Shown here one piece after another: positions 1 through 9,940 of a stretch of DNA of 64,000 nt. Source of the DNA: Ignavibacteriales bacterium (lineage in GTDB: Bacteria > Bacteroidota > Ignavibacteria > Ignavibacteriales > Ignavibacteriaceae); the NCBI GenBank assembly GCA_016707585.1, contig JADJHL010000008.1, positions 806,001 to 870,000 on the forward strand. The letters run 5' to 3'. The notes below the pieces were generated by a model, which worked only from the letters and a program-made list of their open reading frames with translations, ran no database searches and was not told the origin of the DNA. The stretch's first letter is position 1; the number at the start of each line of letters is the position of its first letter. The translations under genes and the position numbers were made by a program.

Positions 1-17
1 TATCTTAGGAGGTTTCT

Positions 18-1721
18 ATGAACCGACTGCTCACTTTATTAATAGTTTTTGTGTTGTTATCTCTTATTTCAATTCAAGCTCAAACTTTTCCTAGATTTGC
101 GGAATTTACTACGACATCAACTCAGGTCAGAGGATTTGGGGGTATAGTTGCAGGTGTGGATTTTGATCAAGATGGAATGCCTGAAATTTATGCATGTAAT
201 ACTAATATGGTTGACTGGTGTTTTGAAATAACACCTAGGATTTTCAAGTTTGAATGGAATGGTACTGAATGGGTTGAAGTATGGGCTGCTTCAACAACTA
301 ATATTGGACAAAATACTTGGCCTGCTTTAACCTGGGGCGATACGGATGAAGATGGTAAACCAGAATTGTATTGGTTTCCTGTAGAAAATTTTGATCCTGT
401 TGGTGATACTTGCACTGCTGCTACAGATTTAAATCCTGTTCGTTTATACGTTTATGAATATCCTGGTGATGGAAGTGATAATATGGGTGTTGCTGATGGT
501 CTTGGTGGCTTTTTACCAAATGCTCAAACTACAATTACTCAAGATCAAAGCGATCCAACCAGACCATTTCGAGCAAAAGTTGCAGACGTTGATGGTGATG
601 GAAAAGATGAAATAATTTTTGTCGATAGACAAGCTGGCAATAATCTTACTTCTGATTTAGCAGATATGCATGTTGGTGTCGTTTCAGTTAATGAAATACC
701 TGATAATGGTGGTGGATTAGAAGTATGGACAATTGAATTCCGCGGTGAAGGTGATATAAATTTAACTGATACTGGAAACAAATGGGATCTTGCCATTCTT
801 AATAATTATATATACCTATTTGATGGAAATTTAACCGGTGGAAGCAAAGTTTGGCCAGTAAGATATGTCAGTGGTAATTGGGAAACATTACCTGGGCAAA
901 ATGGTATAGCTGGAGGTAACTCTTCATTTAAAGGTTCAGAAGTTGTCGATATCAATAAAGATGGTACTAAAGAAATTATTGTAGCTGAATGGTTGGGAAA
1001 TGCCATTGGACAAGGGGCTAAAATATGGTTATTACAACAGGTTGCAGATTCTCTTGTTTCAACAGAAATTGCTGATCTTGAATCGTTGGGAGCAGTTAGA
1101 TTACAAGCTTCTTCTTTTGGTGATATCGATGCTGATGGTAATTTGGATTTTATTGTTGGATCAAGAAGAGAAGCAAATAATACTGCAAAAGTGCCAATTT
1201 TTAGAGTAGAATATCAGGGTGGTGATATTACAAATCCTGCAAGTTATATTTCTTCAATTTTAGATTCAGCTTACTGGGATAAAAATGGTGATATGGAAAC
1301 ATACGTTGCAAACCTTGATGGAGATGCAGCTGATGAAGTATTATATACACAAGGTTATCCAAGAGGTAATGCAAATGATGATCCTATGCCTTTAATTGTT
1401 TTAGATTTACAGTATACTCCTGTCTCCGTTGAATTGGAATCAAGCCAGGTTCCTTCACAATTTTTCTTAAATCAAAATTTCCCAAATCCATTTAACCCTT
1501 CTACCCAAATTAAATTTGGTATTACTGAAGCCGCAAATGTTGATTTGAGAATTTATGATATACTTGGAAGTGAAGTTGCTGTTGTAATAAATAATCAATA
1601 CTTAGCTGCTGGTTCTTACAGTACAAAATTTGATGCAGCAAATCTTGCAAGTGGAATTTATATTTATAAATTAACTGCTGGTGCTAATACAGTATCTAAA
1701 AAAATGCAGTTGTTAAAGTAA
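18..1721 (+). CDS. Secreted FG-GAP/VCBS-repeat protein with T9SS C-terminal sorting domain
   Basis: A 567-residue secreted protein. The start is set by a perfect AGGAGG at 7-12, five bases before the ATG. Residues 1-21 form a signal peptide ending near QAQ. The body carries repeated Asp-rich FG-GAP/VCBS-like calcium loops (DFDQDGMPE, DTDEDGKPE, DVDGDGKDE, DINKDGTKE, DIDADGNLD), which usually build a beta-propeller. The last ~90 residues hold the FPNPFNPST signature and end in KKMQLLK, the type IX sorting domain that is cleaved when the protein is exported and anchored at the cell surface. The substrate is unknown. It is followed by a hairpin terminator and a TonB receptor/secreted protein/PorV group, so a surface role is likely. 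Confidence 0.88.
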   Translation: MNRLLTLLIVFVLLSLISIQAQTFPRFAEFTTTSTQVRGFGGIVAGVDFDQDGMPEIYACNTNMVDWCFEITPRIFKFEWNGTEWVEVWAASTTNIGQNTWPALTWGDTDEDGKPELYWFPVENFDPVGDTCTAATDLNPVRLYVYEYPGDGSDNMGVADGLGGFLPNAQTTITQDQSDPTRPFRAKVADVDGDGKDEIIFVDRQAGNNLTSDLADMHVGVVSVNEIPDNGGGLEVWTIEFRGEGDINLTDTGNKWDLAILNNYIYLFDGNLTGGSKVWPVRYVSGNWETLPGQNGIAGGNSSFKGSEVVDINKDGTKEIIVAEWLGNAIGQGAKIWLLQQVADSLVSTEIADLESLGAVRLQASSFGDIDADGNLDFIVGSRREANNTAKVPIFRVEYQGGDITNPASYISSILDSAYWDKNGDMETYVANLDGDAADEVLYTQGYPRGNANDDPMPLIVLDLQYTPVSVELESSQVPSQFFLNQNFPNPFNPSTQIKFGITEAANVDLRIYDILGSEVAVVINNQYLAAGSYSTKFDAANLASGIYIYKLTAGANTVSKKMQLLK

Positions 1722-1736
1722 TTTAGTTTTTTGTTT

Positions 1737-1789
1737 TGGGTTATTAGATAAATATTGAATGAGATTGTTCAATAAAATCTGATAACCCA
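1737..1789 (+). terminator. Long-stem hairpin after the first gene
   Basis: A 13-base arm TGGGTTATTAGAT (1737-1749) pairs with ATCTGATAACCCA (1777-1789) with one mismatch. A smaller inner stem, ATTGAA/TTCAAT, lies between them. TTTTGTTATT follows the stem. It is placed 15 bases after the stop codon, consistent with an intrinsic terminator. Confidence 0.6.
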
Positions 1790-1891
1790 TTTTGTTATTG
1801 ATTTTGTTATAAGTTTTTCTGCTTGTAACAGACCGAAAAGGCAGTACTTTTTTCACAATCTATATAATTAATTTTGCCAAAAGAGGTCACG

Positions 1892-4627
1892 ATGAAAAAA
1901 CCTTTACATTTTATTTCTCTCATCTTACTAATCTTTTTTATAATTCTTCAATCATCAATCTATGCAGGTGGAACCGGTAAAATAGCCGGCAAAGTAACTG
2001 ACGCTGAAACCGGAGAAGATCTTATTGGTATTAACGTTTTTATCGAAGGAACATCATTTGGTGCCGCTACAAATATTGATGGAACTTATGTAATTAATAA
2101 TATCGAACCGGGTGTTTATTCTGTTGTTTTTAGTGGAGTCGGATATCAGAAAAAAATAATTACCAATGTTAGAGTATCCAGTGATTTTACTTCTTCTATT
2201 GATGTAAAACTATCAACCGAAGCAATAGGACTTGAAACTGTTATTGTTGAAGCTACAAGACCAATGGTTAGAAAAGATTTAACTTCTTCGCAAACTTCTA
2301 TTGATGATTCACAAATAAAATCTTTACCTGTTGAAAGTATAAGCCAATTGCTTTCTATGCAAGCTGGTATTACTAAAGGCGCAAGTGGCGAACTTCATAT
2401 ACGTGGCGGAAGATCTACAGAAATTGCATATAATGTAAATGGTGTTTCGGCTATCAATCCATTTGATTTTGGCAGAACAGTTCAAATATCTACTAATGCT
2501 GTTCAAGAGCTTTCTGTTGTTAGTGGAACTTTTAATGCAGAATATGGTAATGCACTTAGCGGCGTGGTTAATACAATCACAAAAGAAGGCGGCTCAAATT
2601 ACTCAGGTACAATCTCTTATTATACAGGTGATTATTTAAGTTCATCAAAAGATGTTTTTTTTAATATTGATGATCTTGATCCGGTTAATAACCAGGTTGT
2701 TGAAGGAACTTTTGGCGGACCAATTCCATTTTTGGAAGAAAATTTTTCTTTCTTTTTTTCTGGCAGATACAATAATGATAAAGGTTATCTATACGGTATA
2801 AGACAGCACACAGTTTTTGATTCTTTATCTCGAGATCCAAATCTTGCAAACGTTTTATACCTTGCACAAACTGGTGATAATTCGATTGTCTCAATGAATC
2901 CAAGTGAAGATAAAAACTTAACGGCAAAGTTTACTTATAAACCAATTCCAACAATAAAAATTAATTATGATGTTGTTTATTCAAATTCAGATTATCAATC
3001 TTATGCTCACGATTACAAATATAATCCAGATGCAAATTACAATAGGATGGAATGGGGATTGATAAACTCTTTAGAATATAGACACGCTGTTAGTAACAGT
3101 ACTTTCTTTTCCTTAAAAGGTTCATATAATATTTATGATTTTAAAAGATATTTATATCCATTGTTAGATGCTTCGGGCAATGAAGTATCATTTAATCCAA
3201 ATATGAGTTTAAATGATTTGCACGCTGATCCAAGATATCAACCGGAAGATAAAAGTAATAGTTACAGCAGTTATACTTTTGTTTCTGGCGGCACTCAACC
3301 TGAACATTATTATCAGCGTTCATATACCTCAGCTGTTAAATTTGATATTACAAGTCAAATTAACAATCAACACGAAGTTAAGTTTGGATTAAATGGTAAA
3401 TGGGATACAATGGATTTTGTTTTTTTTGATGTACTTAGAAACAGAAGTAACTATTTAACACCAACAATACCAAATCCTGTTGATCAGAAAGGTTCAATTG
3501 ATATTTATTCACGTTCACCACAACAATTTTCCGGTTATCTACAAGATAAAATGGAATTTACTAGTATGATTTTAAATGCAGGAGTAAGATTTGATTATTT
3601 TGATGCAAATGCTTTGTATGCACCTGATCCATTTAAACCAACTTCTGATCTTGCCGATGCAAAAGGTAAATTTACTTTTAGTCCAAGACTTGGAATTTCT
3701 TTCCCTATAACAGACGAAGGAATTATACATTTTTCTTACGGACATTTTTATCAATTACCGCCATTTAGATATTTATATACTAATCCGGAATTTGAAGATA
3801 TAGATGCTGAACCTGTTTATGGAAATGCAAATCTTGATCCTGAAAAAACTGTAACATATGAAATTGGATTGCAACAACAATTAAATGAAACTCTTGCATT
3901 TAATGTAACCGGCTTTTATAAAGATGTTCGTGATTTACTCGCAATACAGGAAATAAGAATAAGCAGTAACCAGCTTTATCAAAAATATGTTAATAAAGAT
4001 TACGGCAACATTAAAGGAATAACATTTTCATTATCAAAAAGAAAAATGCCCGATGAACTTTTAGGCGCTTCGTTAGATTATACTTTTCAAGTAGCAGAAG
4101 GAAATAACACTTCAGCCGATGCTTTTTTTATTGATCTTCAATCTGGAAGACAAAGCGAAAAAATTCCAGTTCCATTAGAATGGGATCAGTCTCATACTCT
4201 TAATGGTGTTGTTACATTTGGCGGTGATAAGGATTGGACAGTTACAATTGTTGGTTCGCTTGGTACAGGTTTGCCATATTCACCACAACTAATAGAACAA
4301 CAGATTTATTTAAGAACAAACAGCGAACGAAAACCATTTCAGACAAATGTTGATTTGTTAATTGATAAATCATTTTTAATAGAAACTACTACACTAACTT
4401 TATTTCTTAAAGTTTTTAATCTGTTTGATACTAAGAATGAAAGATTTGTTTATGATGATACAGGCAGAGCAACTTATTCATTAGAAGAAACTAAAGGTGG
4501 ACCGGAAGCTACGAATAAAATTTCTGAACAATATCCGGGTATTAAATCTGCAACTGAATACTTTAATAGACCAAACTACTATTCTGCCCCAAGAGAAGTA
4601 CGTTTTGGGTTAACATTAGAGTTTTAA
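1892..4627 (+). CDS. TonB-dependent receptor with carboxypeptidase-regulatory-like domain (SusC/RagA-like)
   Basis: About 911 residues. I use the ATG at 1892 rather than the in-frame TTG at 1874, because AGAGGT lies just ahead of it and MKKPLHF begins a normal signal peptide (1-25, ending YAG). Residues ~28-115 are a carboxypeptidase-regulatory-like beta-sandwich (GKIAGKVTDAETGE ... GVYSVVFSGVGY). Residues ~125-235 are the plug (LHIRGGRSTEIAYNVNGV; EYGNALSGVVNTITKEGG). The rest is a 22-strand-type outer membrane barrel ending in GLTLEF with a terminal Phe. Such receptors import large ligands using TonB energy. The ligand cannot be told from sequence. The next gene begins 21 bases downstream, so they are probably co-transcribed. 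Confidence 0.9.
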   Translation: MKKPLHFISLILLIFFIILQSSIYAGGTGKIAGKVTDAETGEDLIGINVFIEGTSFGAATNIDGTYVINNIEPGVYSVVFSGVGYQKKIITNVRVSSDFTSSIDVKLSTEAIGLETVIVEATRPMVRKDLTSSQTSIDDSQIKSLPVESISQLLSMQAGITKGASGELHIRGGRSTEIAYNVNGVSAINPFDFGRTVQISTNAVQELSVVSGTFNAEYGNALSGVVNTITKEGGSNYSGTISYYTGDYLSSSKDVFFNIDDLDPVNNQVVEGTFGGPIPFLEENFSFFFSGRYNNDKGYLYGIRQHTVFDSLSRDPNLANVLYLAQTGDNSIVSMNPSEDKNLTAKFTYKPIPTIKINYDVVYSNSDYQSYAHDYKYNPDANYNRMEWGLINSLEYRHAVSNSTFFSLKGSYNIYDFKRYLYPLLDASGNEVSFNPNMSLNDLHADPRYQPEDKSNSYSSYTFVSGGTQPEHYYQRSYTSAVKFDITSQINNQHEVKFGLNGKWDTMDFVFFDVLRNRSNYLTPTIPNPVDQKGSIDIYSRSPQQFSGYLQDKMEFTSMILNAGVRFDYFDANALYAPDPFKPTSDLADAKGKFTFSPRLGISFPITDEGIIHFSYGHFYQLPPFRYLYTNPEFEDIDAEPVYGNANLDPEKTVTYEIGLQQQLNETLAFNVTGFYKDVRDLLAIQEIRISSNQLYQKYVNKDYGNIKGITFSLSKRKMPDELLGASLDYTFQVAEGNNTSADAFFIDLQSGRQSEKIPVPLEWDQSHTLNGVVTFGGDKDWTVTIVGSLGTGLPYSPQLIEQQIYLRTNSERKPFQTNVDLLIDKSFLIETTTLTLFLKVFNLFDTKNERFVYDDTGRATYSLEETKGGPEATNKISEQYPGIKSATEYFNRPNYYSAPREVRFGLTLEF

Positions 4628-4648
4628 AGAAATTTATGGAGTAACGAT

Positions 4649-7600
4649 ATGTTGAAATTAAATATAAAATATTTTATTGCGATTGTTTTAATCTTGCCTT
4701 TTTTAAGTGCCAGAATAGTTGCACAATCTGAAGATGTAAAGCAAAGAAGACAGGTTGAACATCAAGCAGTAAAAGATTTTTTGAATAGTAAATTATTAAA
4801 CGCACCAAAAAGTACAAGTTCTTCAAATTCAGGTTTGTTAAAATATTCGTTGCAAAACTATTTAAGTAAAACCACAGCAAATGAAGATCGTAAATCATTA
4901 TTTATGAATGGAAATAATGTAGCTGTTGAAATTGAAAATTATGGTGGCATTGGTCCAGGCTTTGGTGGTATAAGAGAAATTACAAATCTTATTTGGCGAG
5001 ATGCACCTTATATATTTCAGTTTTGTCCAATAGTTGGTGCTTCAGTTGTTGATACTTCCGGTAAAAGAATTCACATCATAACTGATGGTATGAACGATTG
5101 GGATAGACCGGGTTTACGCGAATTAGATCCTGCAACAGGATTGAAATGGCAATGGCAACCTTTACCTGGTTATGCAGATCCAAATCAAAATAACATAGCT
5201 TCCAATCCGGCATTTGATTCTGATCGTGATGGAAAACCTGATAGCTGGCCAAGAGAATGGTACAATGAAACTTTAGGACAATATGTTTGGCCGGGATATT
5301 TAGTACAGGGCGAAAACAACGCTGACCTTGAGGCTTTCTTTGCAATGGATGATAGAGATAACAAAGAGTTTAAATACTTTCCTTTCAATAATGATAATTC
5401 AAGACAGGGTCTTGGAGTTCAAATTGATGGAAGAGCTTTTCAATGGAGTAATTCACTTGCAGCTAATGCAATATTTTTTGTTTGGTCGATAACAAATGTA
5501 AGTGATAAACAGCTTGATTCAGTTGTCTTTGGTATTTATGGCGACCCAGATATCGGCGGTGAAGATAATGATGATGACAATGGACTTTTTATTGCTCCTT
5601 CTGATTCAACAATTCCACTATATTCAAGAAACATGGTTTACTTCTTTGATCCTGATGGAATTGGAGATCAAGGAAGATCTCTCGGTTATCTTGGATGTAA
5701 ATTTTTGGAATCACCTGGAAACCCGAATGACGGAAAAGATAATGATGGTGATGGAATAACTGATGAAAGACAGGATAATGCTCTGGATGAAGACGGAGAT
5801 TGGAATCCTGAAACAGATGATGTTGGTGTTGATGGTATTGCTGGCACCGCAGATTTTGGTGAAGGTGATGGAAATCCAACTCTTGGTAATCGTTTAGCAG
5901 ATGGAAGACCAGATCCTTTGCAGCCAGGCGAACCAAATTTTGGTTATACTGATTTAGATGAAGCAGATCAAATTGGGTTAACAAGTTTTAAAAGTTCTCA
6001 GTGGGCTACTGATTTAAGAATAGCATATGATGAAGATATTTGGAATGCAACAAAACCTAATAACTTTAGTGAAATAACAAATGATGAAGATATAGTATTT
6101 ATATATGGATCAGGTTATATCTCATTAGCACCAGGTGAAACAAAAAGAATATCAATGTCTTTTCTGTTTGGAGAAGATATTGATGATTTATTATTAACTG
6201 CTGAAACAGTGCAAGATATTTACAATAAAAATTATAGATTCTTTAAACCTCCAAGTCTTCCTAAAGTAACTGCGATTCCTGATGATAAAAAAGTTACATT
6301 GTATTGGGATACTGATTCTGAAAAAAGTTTAGATCCAATTACAGGAGAAGATTTTGAAGGATACGTTATCTATCGCAGTACTCGTCCAGATTTTGCTGAT
6401 ATACAAAACATAACTGATGGACGTGGTTCAAAATTTTTATATGAACCATTAAAAGGTACTGATGGATTTGAGGCAAAGTTCGATTTGAGTAATGATTGGA
6501 TTGGTTATCATCCTGTGCCTTATCAGGGAAGAGGAATAAGTTATTACTTAGGTGTTAACTCTGGTTTACGACACTCCTTTATTGATTCTAATGAAGTTAG
6601 AAACGGACAAACTTATTACTATGCAGTTGTTGCTTACGATCATGGTGATTCTCTTGGAATTCCGCCATCGGAAACAAGTAAGAAAATTTCTTTAGATCCA
6701 ATTAACGGCCAATTAACATTTGATGCAAACACCGTTCAGGTAACTCCGGGTCCTCGAGCTTCGGGTTATGATAGACCGGAAATAAAGGAAGTTACTGATA
6801 TTATACATTCCAGTGGTCTTGGTAATGGCTTAATTGATTTTAGTATTATAAATGATCTTGATATTAAAGACGATAATTACTCTTTAACATTTAAGGATAC
6901 ATTATATAAATCCGATGGAAATATTCTTGCTAAGAATTATTCAGTTCTTGGTGAAAAGACCAATGCTGAAACATTTTATTTGTATGGTACTAAATTTACT
7001 AGTCTCTCAAAAGGCAATATTATAAACGATGCGAATTTGTTGGTTAAGGATGCTACTGGTATTCTTTATCAATCTGGTGTTGATTATGAATTGAATCTAG
7101 AAAAAGGGGCTATTAAAAGAACTGATAATAGCACTATGGCTGATGGAATTGAGTATTCAATAGTTTATAAGAGTTATTCAATTTATCAAAGTACCGCATT
7201 AAAAAATGAAGATTCAAATCCAGTTTTTGATGGAATTTTATTAAAAGTAAATGATAATCCAACAATAGCTTTTGATGCTGATAAATCGAAGTGGTCAACT
7301 AATCTTAATTTACCATTTAGAATGTTTTTAAGAACTGGTGGAAATCCAAAAGCAGAATTTGCTGACTATATAGTTACTTTTTCAAGTCAGAATATATCAA
7401 CTGCCAAAAAGTTTGTTATAGGCGTTGGTTTTATTGATATTCCTGTAAAATATAAAGTTGAAGATGTAACTTCTGGTGTTCCGATCGAAGTTGTAACAAA
7501 TCTTCAAGAACCAGCAGCAACAAATGATTCCGCATGGACGTTAGGTGAAGAGATTGTCTTCTATAAAACTGGTTCACCTGGCGGGCAGGGAGCACAAATT

Positions 7601-8080
7601 TCCTGGAGTTTAACTATTTCACCTTCTACAGATTCTGTTCAAACATTACCTACTGATGGAGATGCTTTATTACTTTATACAAAGAGACCATTTGATAAAA
7701 CTGATGTCTTTACCCTACAAACAAAAGCTGGATTTGTAAATAATCAAGCTGCAAAAGTAAAGTTGGATGATATTTATGTTGTACCAAATCCTTACGTCGG
7801 TGCAAATGAGATTGAGCCAGCAAATAAATTATCTGGACAAAATCGTGGTGAACGAAGAATTTACTTTGAAAATCTTCCTATGAAATGTACCATAAGAATT
7901 TTTACTCTTAGCGGAGAATTGGTTACTACGCTTGAACACGAAACAGGTTATGATAATGGCAGAGAATTTTGGAACTTACTTAATGAAGATGGGTTCAGTG
8001 TAGCTTATGGAGTTTATCTTGCTCATATAGATGCGCCTGGAGTTGGAGAAAAATTAATTAAGTTTGCATTAATTAAGTAA
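4649..8080 (+). CDS. Very large secreted surface protein with Ca-loop, FnIII-like and FlgD-like C-terminal domains
   Basis: A 1143-residue exported protein. GGAG precedes the ATG, and a signal peptide spans ~1-25 (ends RIVAQ). Asp-rich calcium-type loops occur at ~190-200 and ~355-430 (SDRDGKPD, DNDGDGITDE, DEDGDWNPE). A fibronectin-III-like region lies at ~535-680 (VTLYWDTDSE ... TYYYAVVAYDHGD). The final ~90 residues (VVPNPYVG ... CTIRIFTLSGELVTTLEHE ... GVYLAHI) resemble the FlgD-Ig-like tail found in many proteins of this phylum, and may be a divergent type IX sorting or anchoring module. It lacks the classical NPFNP motif. It sits between a TonB receptor and a PorV-like barrel with short gaps, suggesting a surface complex. 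No enzymatic motif is seen. Confidence 0.8.
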   Translation: MLKLNIKYFIAIVLILPFLSARIVAQSEDVKQRRQVEHQAVKDFLNSKLLNAPKSTSSSNSGLLKYSLQNYLSKTTANEDRKSLFMNGNNVAVEIENYGGIGPGFGGIREITNLIWRDAPYIFQFCPIVGASVVDTSGKRIHIITDGMNDWDRPGLRELDPATGLKWQWQPLPGYADPNQNNIASNPAFDSDRDGKPDSWPREWYNETLGQYVWPGYLVQGENNADLEAFFAMDDRDNKEFKYFPFNNDNSRQGLGVQIDGRAFQWSNSLAANAIFFVWSITNVSDKQLDSVVFGIYGDPDIGGEDNDDDNGLFIAPSDSTIPLYSRNMVYFFDPDGIGDQGRSLGYLGCKFLESPGNPNDGKDNDGDGITDERQDNALDEDGDWNPETDDVGVDGIAGTADFGEGDGNPTLGNRLADGRPDPLQPGEPNFGYTDLDEADQIGLTSFKSSQWATDLRIAYDEDIWNATKPNNFSEITNDEDIVFIYGSGYISLAPGETKRISMSFLFGEDIDDLLLTAETVQDIYNKNYRFFKPPSLPKVTAIPDDKKVTLYWDTDSEKSLDPITGEDFEGYVIYRSTRPDFADIQNITDGRGSKFLYEPLKGTDGFEAKFDLSNDWIGYHPVPYQGRGISYYLGVNSGLRHSFIDSNEVRNGQTYYYAVVAYDHGDSLGIPPSETSKKISLDPINGQLTFDANTVQVTPGPRASGYDRPEIKEVTDIIHSSGLGNGLIDFSIINDLDIKDDNYSLTFKDTLYKSDGNILAKNYSVLGEKTNAETFYLYGTKFTSLSKGNIINDANLLVKDATGILYQSGVDYELNLEKGAIKRTDNSTMADGIEYSIVYKSYSIYQSTALKNEDSNPVFDGILLKVNDNPTIAFDADKSKWSTNLNLPFRMFLRTGGNPKAEFADYIVTFSSQNISTAKKFVIGVGFIDIPVKYKVEDVTSGVPIEVVTNLQEPAATNDSAWTLGEEIVFYKTGSPGGQGAQISWSLTISPSTDSVQTLPTDGDALLLYTKRPFDKTDVFTLQTKAGFVNNQAAKVKLDDIYVVPNPYVGANEIEPANKLSGQNRGERRIYFENLPMKCTIRIFTLSGELVTTLEHETGYDNGREFWNLLNEDGFSVAYGVYLAHIDAPGVGEKLIKFALIK

Positions 8081-8089
8081 AGAAAAGAG

Positions 8090-8119
8090 CCCCCTAAATC
8101 CCCCAAAGGGGACTTTAGG
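8090..8119 (+). repeat. Palindromic intergenic element, CCCCCTAAAT...ACTTTAGG type
   Basis: CCTAAATCCCC (8093-8103) and GGGGACTTTAGG (8108-8119) form an imperfect hairpin between two co-oriented genes. It is G/C-rich against an AT-rich background, which fits a dispersed palindromic repeat. It could also attenuate or process the mRNA. Only one copy is present in this window. Confidence 0.5.
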
Positions 8120-8157
8120 AATTTTACAGAATAAAGTTTTTGAGTAGGAGATATTTT

Positions 8158-9171
8158 ATGAATAAAGCTAAATACTTAAAGATATTTTTTGTTGTTTTAA
8201 TTTGTACCATTGGCATTAATGCTCAAACAACCAAAACTGGTACAACAGCAACACAAGTTCTTAAGTTTAATGTTGGTCCTCGCGCAATTGGAATGGGTGG
8301 TGCATTTACTGCTGTATCTGACGATATAACTGCGTTATATTGGAACCCGGGTGGTACCGCAAGCATTAATTCAAACGAAGCTTTCTTTAATCATACAGCA
8401 TTGTACGCAGATGTCAGTCATGATTATGCAGCTTTTGCTACTAAACTATCGGATGTTGGAACAGTTGGTTTATTTGTTTCTGTACTTTCGATGGATGAAA
8501 TGCAAGTACGTACAATTGAAAATCCTGAAGGTACAGGTGAGTATTTTGATTACAATACTTTAGTTATGGGTGTAAATTTTTCAAGATATCTTACAGAAAA
8601 TTTTGCAATTGGATTCAATGTAAAATACATAAGTGAAAACCTTTGGCATATGAGTTCATCGGGCATAGCTGTTGATATAGGTACATTGTACAAAATACCT
8701 GTGTTAAATGAATTAAGAATTGCTTCAAGTATTTCTAATTTTGGAACTAAGATGCAATTAGCCGGAAGAGATGCAACAGTGATATTTCCTTCAGGTGCAG
8801 GCGATGAAAATAATATAAATTCAAATATTGAACTGGATAAATTTGATCTTCCATTAATCTTTAGATTTGGTATTTCTGCTGATGTAATTAAAGAAAATGA
8901 ATCAAGATTAACAGCAGCAGTTGATGCAATTCATCCTAATGATCATACAGAATATTTAAATGCCGGCTTAGAATATGCGTGGAATGAAATTTTTCATATA
9001 AGAACTGGTTATAACTCTTTATTTGAAAAAGATTCTGAAAAAGGTTTAACGTTAGGATTTGGGTTGTATTATAGAGTTATAGATATAGTTAAAGTTAAAC
9101 TTGATTACGCTTACCAGGATTATGGTAGATTGAAAGACGTTCACTATTTTTCTGTTGGAATTAATTTCTAA
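8158..9171 (+). CDS. PorV/PorQ-family outer membrane barrel protein
   Basis: About 337 residues, starting at the ATG at 8158, which has TAGGAG seven bases upstream; the TTG at 8140 in the same frame is rejected. A signal peptide spans 1-23 (ends INAQ). The mature N terminus carries the family hallmark VGPRAIGMGGAFTAVSDD followed by ALYWNPGG, typical of PorV/PorQ and related FadL-like barrels. The protein ends FSVGINF with a terminal Phe, as expected for BAM-inserted barrels. PorV proteins shuttle type IX cargo to the sortase complex. Linkage to the large secreted protein upstream suggests a cargo-specific or structural role, which is inference. A strong terminator follows. Confidence 0.85.
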   Translation: MNKAKYLKIFFVVLICTIGINAQTTKTGTTATQVLKFNVGPRAIGMGGAFTAVSDDITALYWNPGGTASINSNEAFFNHTALYADVSHDYAAFATKLSDVGTVGLFVSVLSMDEMQVRTIENPEGTGEYFDYNTLVMGVNFSRYLTENFAIGFNVKYISENLWHMSSSGIAVDIGTLYKIPVLNELRIASSISNFGTKMQLAGRDATVIFPSGAGDENNINSNIELDKFDLPLIFRFGISADVIKENESRLTAAVDAIHPNDHTEYLNAGLEYAWNEIFHIRTGYNSLFEKDSEKGLTLGFGLYYRVIDIVKVKLDYAYQDYGRLKDVHYFSVGINF

Positions 9172-9194
9172 AAATTATTTTGTTCTTATTAATT

Positions 9195-9223
9195 ACTGCA
9201 CAGTTTTTTTAATTCTGTGCAGT
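9195..9223 (+). terminator. Rho-independent terminator after the PorV-like gene
   Basis: ACTGCACAG (9195-9203) pairs perfectly with CTGTGCAGT (9215-9223) around a T/A-rich loop, followed by TTTTTG. Confidence 0.8.
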
Positions 9224-9259
9224 TTTTGTATATAAAGTTATATAATGAAAGTATGAGAT

Positions 9260-9874
9260 ATGAGAACCAGTCTTAAAAATAACGAGAAGATATTATTTAA
9301 AACTCAGCATCACTGGATTGTATTAATTCAGCCATTTTTAATTTCGCTGGTTATTTACGGTTTGGTGGCTTTAACTTTTGCATTGCTAAAGGATGCGAGT
9401 GTTTGGCTTTTGATTTTAGGTTTACTTTCATTTTTATATTTTTTATACAAATACTTAGAACGAAAATATGATATCTGGGTAGTAACAAATCTTAGAATAA
9501 TTGATGAACAAGGATTTTTTTCGATTAGTGTAAAGGAAAGCCCTTTAGAAAAAATTAATAATGTAACATATCATCAATCTGTAACAGGCAGAATGTTTAA
9601 ATTTGGTGATATTGAAATACAAACTGCTGCAGAAATGGGCGCAACAACATATTATAAAATTGCAAGACCCAATGAATTAAAAGATTCTATTACAACAGCG
9701 CAAGAAGAGTACAAACAGAATAGCATTTTAAATCAAGCACAAAAGCTTGCGGAAAGTATGAAGAATGATTCCTCAACTTTAGAGGACACAATTGAATGTC
9801 CGTATTGTGCAGAAAGAATAAAAGCTAAAGCAAAGATTTGCAAACATTGCGGTAAAGAATTAAATCAGGCTTAG
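9260..9874 (+). CDS. Bacterial PH-domain (DUF304-type) membrane protein with C-terminal zinc ribbon
   Basis: 204 residues. There are two adjacent hydrophobic helices at ~20-65 (LIQPFLISLVIYGLVALTF; WLLILGLLSFLYFLYKYLE). They are followed by a bPH2/DUF304-like domain (YDIWVVTNLRIIDEQGFFS ... ESPLEKINNVTY ... FGDIEIQTA) and a zinc ribbon near the C terminus with paired CPYC and CKHC motifs. The PH-like half resembles YdbS/YdbT-type membrane proteins of unknown function. The ribbon suggests metal binding or a partner interaction on the cytoplasmic side. It stands alone between a terminator and a convergent gene. Confidence 0.8.
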   Translation: MRTSLKNNEKILFKTQHHWIVLIQPFLISLVIYGLVALTFALLKDASVWLLILGLLSFLYFLYKYLERKYDIWVVTNLRIIDEQGFFSISVKESPLEKINNVTYHQSVTGRMFKFGDIEIQTAAEMGATTYYKIARPNELKDSITTAQEEYKQNSILNQAQKLAESMKNDSSTLEDTIECPYCAERIKAKAKICKHCGKELNQA

Positions 9875-9940
9875 AATTAAATTACTTTAGTTGATTTCGT
9901 TACTACAATGTACCAATTAACAGCAATGCAATTTTAGTAT

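Noticed and set aside
4674..5984. Several antisense open frames inside the 1143-residue secreted protein gene
   Set aside because: They lack ribosome sites and domains, and are mirror frames of a clearly coding sequence.
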